DNA from: Oscillospiraceae bacterium
GTDB lineage: Bacteria; Bacillota; Clostridia; Oscillospirales; Acutalibacteraceae
Assembly: GCA_902795765.1 (NCBI GenBank)
Contig: CADBMQ010000197.1
Span: 1-11,455, forward strand
Length of the DNA: 11,455 bases
Reading direction: 5' to 3'
The notes under the pieces were generated by a model. That model was not told the DNA's origin, searched no databases, and saw only the letters and a list, made by a program, of their open reading frames with translations. The translations under genes were made by a program, and so were the position numbers. The stretch's first letter is position 1; each line of letters starts with the position of its first letter. Positions 1 through 7,945 of this stretch are shown here, piece after piece.

Positions 1-233
1 AGGAAACTACCAAGAGCGGTATCGTTCTTGCTGGTTCTGCAAAGGAAAAGCCACAAGTTGCAGAGGTTGTTGCTGTCGCAGAGTTTGCTCTTGCAGGCAA
101 CGACAAGATTGATATGCCTGTTAAGGTTGGCGACAAGGTGCTTACAAGCAAGTATGCAGGTACACAGGTTAAATTGGACGGCGAAGAGTATACTATCTGC
201 TCTTCAAGTGACATTCTCGCTATTGTAGAATAA
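1..233 (+). CDS. groES: Co-chaperonin GroES (10 kDa), 5'-truncated by window edge
   Basis: This is the C-terminal 76 residues of GroES, the heptameric lid that caps GroEL and closes the folding chamber in the cytoplasm. The reading frame is open from base 3 with no start codon in the window. GroES proteins are usually about 94-95 residues, so roughly 18 N-terminal residues lie outside. The visible part begins ETTKSGIVLAGSAKEKPQ, which matches the start of the GroES mobile loop. It continues with the conserved GDKVL and SKYAGTQVKLDGEEY strands and ends SSSDILAIVE, a standard GroES C-terminus. The TAA stop lies 20 bases before groEL, the usual groESL bicistron. The promoter and any HrcA/CIRCE operator would be upstream of the window and cannot be assessed. 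Identification is secure from motif order and from the neighbour. Confidence 0.97.
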   Translation, partial: ETTKSGIVLAGSAKEKPQVAEVVAVAEFALAGNDKIDMPVKVGDKVLTSKYAGTQVKLDGEEYTICSSSDILAIVE

Positions 234-238
234 TTTGA

Positions 239-1900
<1,662 letters not shown>

Positions 1901-1922
1901 TATTCCATATAAATACAGTTTT

Positions 1923-1954
1923 AAAACGGATAGCGTAATGCTATCCGTTTTTTT
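1923..1954 (+). terminator. Intrinsic terminator after groEL
   Basis: A 12-bp perfect stem (1923-1934 paired with 1940-1951) with a five-base loop GTAAT contains the GC-richer core ACGGATAGC and runs into seven Ts at 1948-1954. It begins 22 bases after the groEL stop and should end the groESL transcript. Confidence 0.93.
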
Positions 1955-2003
1955 ATGTTATTATGACTAAATTAGTCGCTTGTTTTTTGGTTATTATTTT
2001 CAT

Positions 2004-2032
2004 TGCTTTACTACAATAAATATGATAATATA
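2004..2032 (+). promoter_or_regulatory. Possible weak promoter for the GH16-dockerin gene
   Basis: TTGCTT at 2004-2009 and TAATAT at 2027-2032 are 17 bases apart and could act as -35 and -10 boxes. Each matches consensus at only three to four positions. An alternative -10, GATAAT at 2024-2029, lies in the same AT-rich patch. Some promoter is expected here because a strong terminator isolates the gene from groEL, but the exact boxes are uncertain. Confidence 0.3.
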
Positions 2033-2065
2033 TGCGTGATAAGCAGAGATTTTCTTTTTATCTGC

Positions 2066-2073
2066 AAGAGAGG
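2066..2073 (+). promoter_or_regulatory. Ribosome binding site fixing the GH16 start at ATG 2082
   Basis: AAGAGAGG sits eight bases before ATG 2082. An in-frame GTG at 2073 overlaps this Shine-Dalgarno itself and has no site of its own, so the protein should begin MKKIIAV, giving a textbook signal peptide. Confidence 0.75.
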
Positions 2074-2081
2074 TGTTTATT

Positions 2082-3758
2082 ATGAAAAAGATTATTGCCG
2101 TTTGTTTGTCGATTGCCTTGGCTTTCGTCATTCCGACAACCATTCCCCACACGTCCGCCGCAAGTGAAGAAGTCGCTTTTTGTGACTGGTCGGGCAAGAT
2201 TTTTGACGCTAAAACTGAAGGTTGGACAAGTCCGCACAACCAAAATGTCAAGAATTTGACGAGTGCGATTACTGTTACAGACGGTGTTATGTCTTACAAC
2301 ACAAAAGGTTTTACTTATGATTGCGCTCACGTTCAAATGAGTTGTGCTCTTGATGAAACTGCCGTTAGAAATGCAATTGCAGCTGCAAAAGCAACCGACA
2401 ATCAACTGTATGTGACGATTTCGCTCAAACGTGCGAGAAGCACCTATTCTACAACCTCTGTTGGATTTAAAATGTACTGCTATGCTAATGGAAATTGGCA
2501 AGATGCTATTGATATTATTGACGGCTCTAAAAAAATTGAAGTTCGTGGTTCGCAGACATATATGTTTGATGTGAACAAACTAAAAGGGCTCATTCCCGAC
2601 ACTATTGCAATCAATGCAGCAAACTATGACACGGGTATCACCGACCTTTACTACACAGTTTCTTCTGTTACCGCAGGTGGCGAAAAGGCTACTTTTACAA
2701 CAACTGACAACTCCGAGTTGCTTCAAAAGAAAAAGTACGAGGATTATGGTGACCTTATCGATCATCACATTCTCGGCGATATGAATCACGATGATGTTTT
2801 GAATGTTATGGACATACGTTCTCTCGTCAACGAACTGCTTTCGGGTAAGTTTTCAAATGACTCCGATGTGAATGAGAATGGTGAACGCAACATTATTGAC
2901 GCACAGACGCAGATGAAGATGATTAGTGATGCTCTGCCGATTGTTCACAGACCTGTTACAACCGATGGCGCAATAAATTACAATGCAATTCATCCGACCA
3001 ATGAGAAAGGCAATTACGTTATCAACGGCAAGGAATACAAACGCATTTTTAACGATGATTTTGAGGGTAACTCGTTTGACCGTACTAAATGGAACTACTG
3101 TCCGCAACAGTCAAGATGTGGCGGTCAGGATGTTTGGAAAAACGATATGGTTTCGATGGACGGAAAAGGCGACATTGTTTTATCGTGTGCATTAGATGAG
3201 GATGATACATCTCGTGCCAAAAGCGGTGCTATTCGCACTCGTGATAAGTTTTACAGTTCGTATGGCTACTATGAGTGCCGTGTGTTGCTCCAACAGTATT
3301 CACCAAATTTCTGGGGTGCATTTTGGATTATGCCAAATGTAATTGATGACGGTCACAACGGTGGTAGTGACGGCACCGAGATTGATATTTTCGAGTCGGC
3401 ATATCGCAACTCGAACAAGGTTCAACAAGGTGTGCATTATGACGGATACGAATCTCGTCATAAGACTGTCGGTCAATCGTCTTATTTTGACGATTTGTAT
3501 GACGGCTATCATACCATCGGTTTCTCTTGGGAAAAAGACTGCTACAAATTCTACATTGACGGTCAACTTTCATATCAACTCAACGAAGGAGATAATGCAG
3601 GTGGTATTCCGTTGGAAATCTGCGAAATCGAAGAGTATTTGAAACTCACTGTTGAGAGTGCGAGTTATTGGGGTGGTTTGTTCGACCCGTCAAAAACTCC
3701 GAATAACATTGACGGTATAACTGTTGACTACGTTCGTGTTTACGAAGAAGTTGAATAA
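2082..3758 (+). CDS. Secreted GH16 beta-glucanase with internal dockerin (cellulosomal)
   Basis: This 558-residue exported enzyme probably hydrolyses beta-1,3- or mixed beta-1,3/1,4-glucans while docked to a cellulosome. Residues 1 to about 26 are a signal peptide (MKK, hydrophobic core, cleavage near HTSA-ASEE). Residues about 30-205 form an unassigned, probably beta-rich domain; I do not recognise the family and a carbohydrate-binding module is one possibility. Residues 231-285 are a dockerin with two EF-hand-like repeats, DMNHDDVLNVMD and DVNENGERNIID. Residues about 317-556 are the GH16 domain, with catalytic motif EIDIFE at 433-438 (nucleophile Glu433, acid/base Glu438). The ExDxxE spacing is that of the beta-bulged, laminarinase-like GH16 branch rather than the ExDxE lichenase/XTH branch. 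The dockerin is central rather than terminal, which is unusual. The gene is monocistronic between two terminators. The exact polysaccharide substrate cannot be decided from motifs alone. Confidence 0.93.
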   Translation: MKKIIAVCLSIALAFVIPTTIPHTSAASEEVAFCDWSGKIFDAKTEGWTSPHNQNVKNLTSAITVTDGVMSYNTKGFTYDCAHVQMSCALDETAVRNAIAAAKATDNQLYVTISLKRARSTYSTTSVGFKMYCYANGNWQDAIDIIDGSKKIEVRGSQTYMFDVNKLKGLIPDTIAINAANYDTGITDLYYTVSSVTAGGEKATFTTTDNSELLQKKKYEDYGDLIDHHILGDMNHDDVLNVMDIRSLVNELLSGKFSNDSDVNENGERNIIDAQTQMKMISDALPIVHRPVTTDGAINYNAIHPTNEKGNYVINGKEYKRIFNDDFEGNSFDRTKWNYCPQQSRCGGQDVWKNDMVSMDGKGDIVLSCALDEDDTSRAKSGAIRTRDKFYSSYGYYECRVLLQQYSPNFWGAFWIMPNVIDDGHNGGSDGTEIDIFESAYRNSNKVQQGVHYDGYESRHKTVGQSSYFDDLYDGYHTIGFSWEKDCYKFYIDGQLSYQLNEGDNAGGIPLEICEIEEYLKLTVESASYWGGLFDPSKTPNNIDGITVDYVRVYEEVE

Positions 3759-3761
3759 CAG

Positions 3762-3797
3762 TAAAAGCGTTCCTTTTTTCGGAACGCTTTTATTTTT
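3762..3797 (+). terminator. Intrinsic terminator after the GH16 gene
   Basis: A 12-bp stem TAAAAGCGTTCC / GGAACGCTTTTA (3762-3773 with 3781-3792), a seven-base T-rich loop and a following T5 tract start three bases after the stop codon. Confidence 0.93.
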
Positions 3798-3798
3798 G

Positions 3799-3827
3799 TT
3801 GATTTTTTGATTTGAAAGTGGTATAAT
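3799..3827 (+). promoter_or_regulatory. Sigma-A-type promoter for the six-helix membrane protein
   Basis: TTGATT (3799-3804) and a perfect TATAAT (3822-3827) are separated by exactly 17 bases. The promoter starts immediately after the T-tract of the preceding terminator and places transcription start near 3834, about 40 bases before the ATG at 3875. Confidence 0.82.
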
Positions 3828-3874
3828 GGATTTGCTATCTCTTATAGCGGTTTAGAAAATAAGGCGTTTTGATT

Positions 3875-4474
3875 ATGGAATTTTTAAATGCAAGACGTGG
3901 TGTTAATGCCATTTTTATGGCAGCTGTTTTTCAGCTTATTAGTGCTCTTATTATTGGTGTTAGCGGAATTGCCGAGGGTGCAATTACTATTATTATCAGT
4001 TACAGCAGTCTTGCTGTTTCACTTATATCGACTTTTATGCTTATTTCGGGTATCATTGCCTCTTCGAAAGATGAAGACAGTTTTTTGGACGCTTTATGGC
4101 TCGTTGCTTTAACGGCAGTTACTTCTATTTTGAATACTGTTCTTCCTATGTTCGGCATCGTTTTTGTTCATAGCTCGTTTATTGTTTCGCTTATCGATAC
4201 AATGTCTATCATCTTCATCTTAAAGGGCATCACCAGTTTGTACATAAAAAAAGGTGACGAAAAGATGGCAAAGCGTGGTAACCGTGCATCTGTTGTTATG
4301 ACAACTGCTATTGTAATCAACTTAATTGTCCAATTGATGGTTGAGGTAAACGGCCTTTCAAACTGGGCTTTGGATATCATTGCTGTTGTCGGTATGCTCG
4401 TTTACATTGTTTTAATTATCGTTGCTTATGTTAAGTATCTTACATACCTGAACAAAGCAAGAAAAACTCTTTAA
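3875..4474 (+). CDS. Six-helix integral membrane protein of unknown function
   Basis: I do not recognise a family. The 199-residue product is strongly hydrophobic, with six likely membrane helices at about residues 10-31, 37-62, 69-93, 97-124, 137-157 and 164-187. Between helices 4 and 5 is a short basic loop (YIKKGDEKMAKRGNR), and the C-terminus ends in basic KARKTL. By the positive-inside rule this loop, the N-terminus (MEFLNARR) and the C-terminus should all face the cytoplasm. No catalytic motif, signal peptide or transporter signature is visible. The ATG start at 3875 is preferred over an upstream in-frame TTG at 3869 because AAGGCG at 3861-3866 lies eight bases before the ATG. The gene is a single transcription unit, with its own near-consensus promoter and a terminator directly after it. 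Coding is well supported by length, composition and signals; function is unknown. Confidence 0.85.
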   Translation: MEFLNARRGVNAIFMAAVFQLISALIIGVSGIAEGAITIIISYSSLAVSLISTFMLISGIIASSKDEDSFLDALWLVALTAVTSILNTVLPMFGIVFVHSSFIVSLIDTMSIIFILKGITSLYIKKGDEKMAKRGNRASVVMTTAIVINLIVQLMVEVNGLSNWALDIIAVVGMLVYIVLIIVAYVKYLTYLNKARKTL

Positions 4475-4488
4475 GTTTTGTGCATTTT

Positions 4489-4518
4489 AAAAGGACGTTC
4501 TGACGAACGTCCTTTTTT
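4489..4518. terminator. Convergent (bidirectional) intrinsic terminator
   Basis: A 12-bp perfect stem AAAAGGACGTTC / GAACGTCCTTTT (4489-4500 with 4505-4516) with loop TGAC is followed on the plus strand by T residues to 4518. On the minus strand it begins right at the rlmH stop codon, with TTTT of its far arm serving as a shorter U-tract. It therefore probably ends both the membrane-protein transcript and the long minus-strand operon. Confidence 0.88.
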
Positions 4519-4996
4519 ATTTGTGATATTTTCCGCCTCGGCTTATTTGAAATGCTCTATAAATCTGCTCACACAACATTACACGAGCGAGTTGATGTGG
4601 AAACGTCATTGGCGACATTGAGAGTTTCATATTCGCTTTTGATTTTACTGTGTCCGACAGCCCAAACGAACTGCCGATTATAAAATCAATTTCTGACGCT
4701 GTTTGCATATCTGCCGTCATTTTCTCAGCAAGTTTTTCACTTGATATACACTTGCCTTCGATGCACATTGCATAAACTGATGCCATTCTACCGACTTTAT
4801 TTAATATTCGCTCGGCTTCTTTTTCGAGTGCTTTATCTATTTGTGACTGCGACGGAGAGTCGGGCAGTCGCTCTTCTTGGAGTTCGACTATCTCGAAAGT
4901 GCAGAATGCGCCAAGTCGTTTTTGGTATTCCGAAACGGCATCTCGCCAATATTTCTCCTTTAAATTGCCTACGCAAATTATCTTAACTTTTACCAT
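4517..4996 (-). CDS. rlmH: 23S rRNA (pseudouridine-1915-N3)-methyltransferase RlmH
   Basis: RlmH is a small SPOUT-class methyltransferase that uses S-adenosylmethionine to methylate pseudouridine 1915 in helix 69 of 23S rRNA on the assembled ribosome. The 159-residue length is exactly that of the family. Family signatures visible are the N-terminal KVKIICVGNLKEKYW, the SAM-binding knot region DFIIGSSFGLSD (residues 104-115, usually IGGSLGLS), MTFPHQLARVMLCEQIYRAF (130-149), and the C-terminal RGGKYHK needed for activity in homologues. The glycine of the knot loop is replaced by serine (IGSS), a mild variation. The start ATG lies one base after the walJ stop (TGATATG) and has no strong Shine-Dalgarno of its own, so translation is probably coupled to walJ. 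It is the last gene of the minus-strand operon. A walJ-rlmH neighbourhood is known in other Firmicutes. Confidence 0.97.
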   Translation of the reverse strand: MVKVKIICVGNLKEKYWRDAVSEYQKRLGAFCTFEIVELQEERLPDSPSQSQIDKALEKEAERILNKVGRMASVYAMCIEGKCISSEKLAEKMTADMQTASEIDFIIGSSFGLSDTVKSKANMKLSMSPMTFPHQLARVMLCEQIYRAFQISRGGKYHK

Positions 4997-4997
4997 A

Positions 4998-5780
4998 TCA
5001 TATCGTTATAACACGATTATTTTTCGGCATCGCTGCCATAACCGTATAATCTCTTTCAAGTTTCATTCCCTCGATTAGCAAGCGAGTTTTTGCCGCTCCG
5101 AGTGCTACTGTTGGGGTGTTGTTTTGCTCGCTTAAATGTGCAAGAACAAAATGGACTGTTCCCTCTTTTATAAGTTGCACCATTTCTTCGGCACAATCTA
5201 CGTTTGATAAGTGACCGCAGTCGCTCATTATTCTGCGTTTTAACTGCAAGGTGTAATTCGGGTTTTGGCGAAGCAGATTCAGATCGTGATTGCTCTCTAT
5301 TACTATCGCTCTTGCTCCCGAAATTGCGTTATGTACTTCTTCTGTCACAACACCCAAGTCGGTGCAGACTGCAATTATTTCCTGAGGTGTTTCGAGAACA
5401 TATCCACAACTTTCAGCAGCATCGTGGCTCGTATGAAAGTTAGACTCGCATATATTTCCACAGTCGATTGCACCGTCCATAACACGAACATCAACTCTAT
5501 CATCAAACGGCGTATCTCCGAGTGATTCGAGCGTTCCTTTTGTCATATAGACGGGCAAATTGAACTTCGATGCGAAAACTTTTATGCCGTTTATATGGTC
5601 TGTATGCTCGTGTGTCACAAAAATTGCACGAACTTTTTCAACATCAAAGTTTTTCTCACGCAATGCAGAAGTTATTCTTGCACAAGATACTCCTGCATCT
5701 ATCAAAATCGCATCGTCACCATTTGAAACATAGGTGCAATTGCCTTTGCTGCCCGACGCTATATTAAAGATTTTTGACAA
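4998..5780 (-). CDS. walJ: MBL-fold metallohydrolase WalJ/YycJ (VicX family)
   Basis: This 260-residue cytoplasmic metallo-beta-lactamase-fold protein is of the YycJ/WalJ/VicX family, putative nucleases or phosphodiesterases linked to cell-wall and DNA-repair phenotypes in Firmicutes. The N-terminus IFNIASGSKGNCTYV and the metal-binding THEHTDH (residues 56-62: His57, His59, Asp61, His62) are diagnostic. Later ligands fit at His119, Asp141 and His215, and GHLSN (189-193) and LAHLSEQNN (213-221) are typical of this branch. The start codon is TTG at 5780. No in-frame ATG occurs before residue 79, the family N-terminus begins exactly here, and GAGGT lies eight bases upstream. It follows comM by 12 bases and precedes rlmH by one. 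In many Firmicutes the gene sits with the WalRK two-component system, but no walRK genes are seen here. Family assignment is secure; the physiological substrate is not established. Confidence 0.94.
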   Translation of the reverse strand: MSKIFNIASGSKGNCTYVSNGDDAILIDAGVSCARITSALREKNFDVEKVRAIFVTHEHTDHINGIKVFASKFNLPVYMTKGTLESLGDTPFDDRVDVRVMDGAIDCGNICESNFHTSHDAAESCGYVLETPQEIIAVCTDLGVVTEEVHNAISGARAIVIESNHDLNLLRQNPNYTLQLKRRIMSDCGHLSNVDCAEEMVQLIKEGTVHFVLAHLSEQNNTPTVALGAAKTRLLIEGMKLERDYTVMAAMPKNNRVITI

Positions 5781-5788
5781 ATTTTTCT

Positions 5789-5793
5789 ACCTC
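5789..5793 (-). promoter_or_regulatory. Ribosome binding site supporting the walJ TTG start
   Basis: GAGGT on the minus strand lies eight bases before TTG 5780 and shares a base with the comM stop codon (TAGAGGT). It decides the unusual start codon and suggests that ribosomes finishing comM re-initiate on walJ. Confidence 0.75.
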
Positions 5794-7316
5794 TATTTCC
5801 AATACTTACGGTCAAGACTGCGGAAACGCACCGCCTCGGCTATGTGAGTTTTTCTTATTACCTCGCATTTATCAAGGTCGGCTATTGTTCGTGCAACTTT
5901 GAGTATGCGGTCGTATGCTCTGCCCGACATTGCTAGACGGTCGAACGACATTTTGAGAAAATCTCTCGCATCGTCTTCCATCACGCAATATTTTTTGAGC
6001 ATTGCAGTTGTTAGTCTTGCATTGCAGTTGACTCCCGTGCCTTCGTATCGTGCCTTTTGAAGTTTACGAGCCTCGTTTACTCTCGCTCTGATTTGTGCCG
6101 AGGATTCACCGCTTTTTTGCGATGAAAGTTCATCAAAATTCACAGGTGGGACTTCGATATGCAAGTCCATTCTATCGAGCATCGGGCCTGAAATTCGATT
6201 TAGATAGCGTGATACCGATGTTTCCGAGCAGATACATTCTTTGGTTGGGTGACCGTAATATCCACACGGGCAAGGGTTCATCGCTGCAACAAACATTGTA
6301 TTGCACGGGTATGAGAGTGTTCCCGACACACGAGAAATATTGACTACTCCGTCTTCAAGTGGTTGGCGAAGTGTTTCGAGTGCCGCTTTTGAGAACTCGG
6401 GAAGCTCGTCTAAAAACAAAACTCCGTTATGTGCGAGTGAGATTTCACCCGGTGTCGGCACAGTTCCGCCGCCCGACAATGCCGCAGTTGACACGGTATG
6501 GTGTGGCGAACGGAACGGACGAGTTGTCATTAATGGAGTATCGTTTGAAAGTTCGCCTGCGACCGAATATATTGATGTTGTTTCTATTGCTTCCTCGAAA
6601 GTTATATCAGGCAAAATTGACGGCAATCGTTTTGCGAGCATACTTTTACCCGAACCGGGAGGGCCGATTAAAAGAACATTATGTCCACCTGCTGCCGCTA
6701 TTTCGAGCGCTCTTTTGGCGAACTGTTGACCTGCTACATCTGCGAAATCAAGGTATCCTGTTGCACTCTCAAATGAAATATCGGGCATTTTGACAGGCTC
6801 GATTTTTGTTTTATTGCTGAGATGTGCTATCAGCGTATTCACTGTTTCAACAGGATACACATCAATTCCCTTTACAACCGCCGCTTGATGTGCGATTGAT
6901 GCAGGGACGAACATTCTCTTAAATCCGCATTTTTTTGCTGAAGCAGCCATTGAAAGCAGACCTTTTACTGCACGAACTTCGCCCGATAATGACAATTCTC
7001 CTGCGAAAACTGCGTCATCGCAGTCGGCGTGTATCATATCGCTTGCACACAAAATTCCGAGAAGTATCGGCAAATCATAGACCGAGCCTTCTTTTTTTAC
7101 ATCGGCAGGTGCTAAATTAACAGTTATGCGACTTACAGGAAAATCGTATCCGCTATTTTTTAAGGCACTTCGAACTCTATCCCTCGATTCACGAACGGAC
7201 GCATCGGGCAATCCAACAACATCAAATGACGGCAGTCCCGAACTTAAATTCGTTTCGACCTCTACTTTGTATGCAGAAATGCCCCAAACTCCCATACTGT
7301 TAAGTTTTGAAAACAT
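5793..7316 (-). CDS. comM: YifB/ComM-family Mg-chelatase-like AAA+ ATPase
   Basis: This 507-residue cytoplasmic AAA+ protein is of the YifB/ComM family. ComM of transformable gammaproteobacteria is a hexameric helicase driving branch migration during integration of incoming DNA; the role in Clostridia is less clear. Residues about 20-165 form the Lon-protease-like N-terminal domain (GLPSFDVVGLPD, NLAPADVKKEGS, FAGELSLSGEVR). The ATPase domain follows, with Walker A GPPGSGKS (218-225) and Walker B VLFLDE (299-304). A cysteine cluster, CPCGYYGHPTKECIC (349-363), is characteristic of the family and may bind zinc. The C-terminal lid contains SGRAYDRILKVARTIADL (464-481). All ATPase motifs are intact. 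The ATG at 7316 is preceded by AGGTGAT. The gene starts eight bases after its upstream neighbour and lies in the same operon as ruvX, whose product also belongs to a family linked to DNA junction processing. Often annotated yifB. Confidence 0.95.
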   Translation of the reverse strand: MFSKLNSMGVWGISAYKVEVETNLSSGLPSFDVVGLPDASVRESRDRVRSALKNSGYDFPVSRITVNLAPADVKKEGSVYDLPILLGILCASDMIHADCDDAVFAGELSLSGEVRAVKGLLSMAASAKKCGFKRMFVPASIAHQAAVVKGIDVYPVETVNTLIAHLSNKTKIEPVKMPDISFESATGYLDFADVAGQQFAKRALEIAAAGGHNVLLIGPPGSGKSMLAKRLPSILPDITFEEAIETTSIYSVAGELSNDTPLMTTRPFRSPHHTVSTAALSGGGTVPTPGEISLAHNGVLFLDELPEFSKAALETLRQPLEDGVVNISRVSGTLSYPCNTMFVAAMNPCPCGYYGHPTKECICSETSVSRYLNRISGPMLDRMDLHIEVPPVNFDELSSQKSGESSAQIRARVNEARKLQKARYEGTGVNCNARLTTAMLKKYCVMEDDARDFLKMSFDRLAMSGRAYDRILKVARTIADLDKCEVIRKTHIAEAVRFRSLDRKYWK

Positions 7317-7324
7317 ATTATCAC

Positions 7325-7945
7325 CTATTTGTACGCTTTTATTTTATCAAGCAAACCTTCTTTTGATTTTTTCCATACATCCGTTTGTGGTTCGCCACTC
7401 GAACGCATACTGATGTTATATCCATTTTCAAGGTCGGTTGTGTATTGATAATGAAGTTCGTTAAACGTTTCAAGCATTTTTTTGCCGAAGTTGGTTTTTG
7501 TATTAACTCTCAATGATTTTCCGTCTTTCGAGTCAAGATTTAGCGGCACGAAAAAGTTTTCAAACTTCTCTTCAAGTTGATTAAAACGAGTATCGTCTGT
7601 CACGATTAAATATGTTCTCTCGCTCATCAACTCGCCCATAAACATTCGGCTTTGTGAATTCAAAAAGTCCTTATTATTTTCGGTATCGGAATATGACGCA
7701 TTGATAACCTGAACATTCACTTTTCCATCGCCGTTTTGGTCTTCACCAACCATTGAAAGCGTCTTTTCAAGTGACGCTTCCAAAACAGACGTTTCACTTC
7801 GTGAGGTGTAGAGCATAACATAATAGTCATAGTCAACATCGGTTGCGATTTCCCAAACAGAAAATGCTATTACTGCTGCCAAAAAAAGTCCGATTATGGT
7901 ATGCCACTTATAGTGGTACCAATAGTTTTCAAGCCACTTTATCAT
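7325..7945 (-). CDS. Single-pass membrane protein of unknown function
   Basis: I cannot assign a function. The 206-residue product has a short aromatic, basic N-terminus (MIKWLENYWYHYKWH), one membrane helix at about residues 16-33, and a soluble domain of some 170 residues that should lie outside the cell. The soluble part begins with a beta-strand pattern (YDYYVMLYTSRS). It contains an EF-hand-like acidic loop, D69-Q-N-G-D-G-K-V-N77, resembling a single calcium-binding or dockerin-type loop, but there is no second copy, so it is not a dockerin. The start ATG overlaps the GH9 stop codon (ATGA, four bases), so translation is almost certainly coupled to GH9. The stop lies eight bases before comM. 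N-termini of this KWHTI-plus-helix type occur, from memory, in uncharacterised Clostridia proteins; that recollection has not been checked. Confidence 0.85.
   Translation of the reverse strand: MIKWLENYWYHYKWHTIIGLFLAAVIAFSVWEIATDVDYDYYVMLYTSRSETSVLEASLEKTLSMVGEDQNGDGKVNVQVINASYSDTENNKDFLNSQSRMFMGELMSERTYLIVTDDTRFNQLEEKFENFFVPLNLDSKDGKSLRVNTKTNFGKKMLETFNELHYQYTTDLENGYNISMRSSGEPQTDVWKKSKEGLLDKIKAYK

Noticed and set aside
28..228. Open frame of 66 codons on the plus strand over groES
   Set aside because: It overlaps the clear groES frame in another register, has leucine/arginine-rich shadow composition and no ribosome binding site.
2058..2501. Minus-strand open frame opposite the start of the GH16 gene
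   Set aside because: It covers a signal peptide and domain encoded on the plus strand with a proper ribosome binding site. No initiation signal is visible for it.
5999..6030. A 12-base repeat GCATTGCAGTTG twice, 20 bases apart, inside comM
   Set aside because: It lies within a conserved coding region with an intact frame. Two short copies are not evidence of a functional element.
6301..6793. Two plus-strand open frames of over 140 codons opposite comM
   Set aside because: They are antisense to a gene with intact Walker motifs, have no recognisable motifs or start signals, and reflect codon bias of comM.
7529..7741. The acidic DQNGDGKVN loop in the membrane protein read as a dockerin
   Set aside because: There is only one loop, no second repeat or following recognition helix, and it lies mid-domain. 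It is at most a single calcium-binding-like loop.
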